This document shows positions 27,271-28,446 of a stretch of 28,446 bases of DNA, piece by piece. Position numbers and translations under genes: made by a program. The stretch covers positions 122,458 to 150,903 of the forward strand of contig BFEA01000453.1 in NCBI GenBank assembly GCA_003427395.1, given 5' to 3'. Each line of letters starts with the position of its first letter. Position 1 is the first letter of the stretch. The notes below the pieces were generated by a model, which made no database searches, had not been told where the DNA came from, and saw nothing but the letters and a program-made list of their open reading frames with translations. This DNA comes from Chara braunii. Lineage: Eukaryota; Streptophyta; Charophyceae; Charales; Characeae.

Positions 27271-27340
27271 TATATGGGACGCTGAACCCTTTTTTCAGCA
27301 GGTGGTACTCCCCCACCAATAGATGGGAGCGTTGTGTTAT
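27271..27340 (+). promoter_or_regulatory. LINE 3' tail hairpin, covarying stem
   Basis: GCTGAA (27281-27286), 7-nt loop, TTCAGC (27294-27299), followed by CTCCCCCACCAATAGATGGG and the tail. Relative to the tail at 18526 (GCTGGG/CCCAGC), both innermost pairs are changed from G-C to A-T on both arms at once. In LINEs a 3' hairpin of this sort is known to be recognised by the reverse transcriptase. Confidence 0.65.
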
Positions 27341-27500
27341 AAAAAAAAAAAAAAAAAAAAAAAGTTTGCAGAGTCTCTGTTCCTTGTCCACACAGGTCAG
27401 CCCTCTTCACTCCATCTGGTTCCTTTGTCAGCATCTGTCTGAGCTCCATACATGCCATGTGTGTGTATGCTGTTATCGTTTCAGCAATTGTGGCCCTTGC

Positions 27501-27880
27501 CTACATGTAGTCATATGTGTGTTGCTTGTGTTCCCGAGAGCACCGCATACGCCATGCCGCCATTAGCATGGGCAGGCGTGTGGTGTTGAAGAGGTTGATC
27601 ATAAAGGGTGACCATGGGGTCCCCGGTGTCTGTATTTCCCCGAGGAGCAGCGACTTGACTTCCCATGGCAGGCAGGTGCCTGTCAGGTAATGCCATGCTG
27701 CATCCCACCCCCTCCACAACTGGGCTACCATAGGGCAGTCAAGGAGGCAATGTTCTAGTGTGGCCCCGTCATCTTTCGGGTGGAGTGGCCACAGTAGGAG
27801 CACAGTCACTGTGGGGATAAAATGCCTCTAATCTCCAGATTTGTCCTGGTTGTGAGCCAGTCAGGTGTGGGAAGACAGTC
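27501..27880 (-). pseudogene. Second LINE fragment, zinc-binding domain, opposite strand
   Basis: The minus strand reads LPTPDWLTTRTNLEIRGILS near 27850, then, in another phase, DDGATLEHCLLDCPMVAQLW and RGWDAAWHYLTGTCLPWEV. This lines up with PTNDWLVNHSSLEQRG, then EHIFMQCPCSVLLWRRWD, of the LINE above. The zinc-binding Cys-x-x-Cys part is CSYC, out of frame. The fragment lies within 150 bp of the first LINE's tail in opposite orientation. Confidence 0.7.
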
Positions 27881-27964
27881 AATAGTGGTAGGTAGGTAGT
27901 GAAACGTGATTTGAGAGAAGAATATTGCTTAGTTTATACTAAAGAAAAATAACCAATGACTGGA

Positions 27965-28135
27965 TGTATCGATGGGACGCTGGACCCAGTTTCCAGCAGG
28001 TACCGGGTCCAGCAGGTGTCAGCCCGACAGGCAAAGCCTCAATCCCAGCGGTTCTCTTACCACCGCCAGGATAGACCACTTGCAGAAGGAGCTTTTCTCA
28101 AAACAAAAAAGGAAAAAAAAAAAGAAAAAGAAGTC
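27965..28135 (+). mobile_element. Third LINE-type 3' tail with hairpin and A-rich end
   Basis: GATGGGACGCTGGA, 7-nt loop, TCCAGC (27979-27984 with 27992-27997) repeats the tail hairpin. An A-rich, G-interrupted tract (about 28098-28132) follows after about 100 bp of sequence unlike the other two tails. The 5' limit is not defined. Confidence 0.55.
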
Positions 28136-28137
28136 TA

Positions 28138-28446
28138 ACGCCTAGCTCAGTTGGTTAGGCATGCAAGTGGCGTTCAGGAGATTGTGGGTTCAAGCCCCAT
28201 GGCCACCTGCGGCGCACTTAGTGCCAACGGACTGTGATAGTCCTCTGGATACCCCTGATCGGTATTAGTGGGGTCTATGACCAACACGGATGTGAGTGTG
28301 AGTGCGAGTGGGTTGTGTGTGGTGTGTGGGAGAGTGTTGGCCATAACCTCTGCTGCTACTCGATGAAGGGTGGGGGACGATGAGAAAGGGAGGCACAGCT
28401 ACTGGCAGGTCTCGGTCTTTGTGTTAGCCAGACCCCCACTGGCGGC
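28138..28446 (+). mobile_element. tRNA-derived SINE (runs off the window)
   Basis: CCTAGCTCAGTTGGTTAGGC is a tRNA A box with D-arm. TGTGGGTTCAAGCCCCAT, about 45 nt further on, is a good B box with a T-stem. The acceptor stem is not complementary at its 5' side, so it is not a working tRNA. The body that follows (GCGGCGCACTTAGTGCC, then GTGAGTGTGAGTGCGAGT) has no tRNA similarity, as expected of a SINE body. The 3' end is outside the window. Confidence 0.6.

Larger units (their letters stand above)
24668..27363 (+). mobile_element. L1-type LINE, 5'-truncated, with poly(A)
   Basis: The element begins abruptly within the RT domain, next to the gypsy gag start, and ends with a 23-A tail (27341-27363). 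It contains the late RT domain, the C-terminal zinc-binding domain and a 3' UTR of about 180 bp with hairpins GTCCC/GGGAC (about 27213-27226) and GCTGAA/TTCAGC (27281-27299). No target-site duplication was found: the sequence after the tail (GTTTGCAGAGTC) does not match the bases before the start. Loss of the 5' part is typical of LINE insertions, but rearrangement is also possible. Confidence 0.8.

Noticed and set aside
1-28446. CRISPR array, rRNA genes or intact tRNA genes
   Set aside because: No regularly spaced direct repeats with unique spacers and no rRNA core sequences were seen. The tRNA-like sequences all lack a pairing acceptor stem.

Overview
This is eukaryotic, repeat-dominated DNA with no clearly intact host gene. 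The U6-like sequences are of the plant type, and the transposable elements (Ty3/gypsy with a retropepsin, L1-type LINEs, tRNA-derived SINEs) fit a streptophyte. My best guess is a charophyte alga such as Chara, from the general look of the gypsy Gag and the repeat density. That is inference from memory, not a database result.

Positions 81-13708 are a tandem array of a unit of about 5.4 kb: copy 1 (81-5479), copy 2 (5480-11193, carrying a 364-bp foldback element) and copy 3 (11194-13708, truncated). The minus strand of each unit carries two diverged relatives of one Gag/ORF1-like gene. I call them ORF A and ORF B; both end in a CCHC zinc knuckle with the shared core CRWY-x-H. Between them lie ORF-C fragments, and a small conserved ORF (ORF D) lies upstream of A. 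All A and B copies carry stops or frameshifts. No reverse transcriptase is visible in the unit. Copies 1 and 2 share a retroposed U6 snRNA with a poly(A) tail and a 12-bp target-site duplication, so that insertion is older than the duplication. The foldback element is in copy 2 only, so it is younger.

The array ends at 13708, inside a glycine-rich reading frame that starts outside it. Positions 13709-18100 hold low-complexity DNA, an unrecognised ORF whose start lies in a 113-bp tandem duplication, a 23-nt U2-snRNA-like fragment, a short-motif array and a mosaic repeat cluster. Positions 18100-20950 hold retroposon tails: a LINE-type 3' end with poly(A), two retroposons sharing a 34-bp 3' end in opposite orientations, and tRNA-like sequences on the minus strand.

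Positions 21060-21590 hold a possible membrane-protein gene, weakly supported. Positions about 21700-24667 (minus strand) are a Ty3/gypsy remnant: Gag with zinc knuckle, retropepsin, the first residues of the RT region, then a jump to a polypurine tract and LTR. Most of pol is missing. From 24668 to 27363 (plus strand) there is a broken L1-type LINE (late RT, C-terminal zinc-binding domain, 3' UTR, poly(A)). It is followed by a second LINE fragment on the minus strand, a third LINE-type 3' tail and a tRNA-derived SINE at the window edge. Three LINE-type 3' tails (18526, 27281, 27979) share a 6-bp stem with a 7-nt loop whose two inner stem pairs covary, which is the best evidence here for a functional RNA structure.
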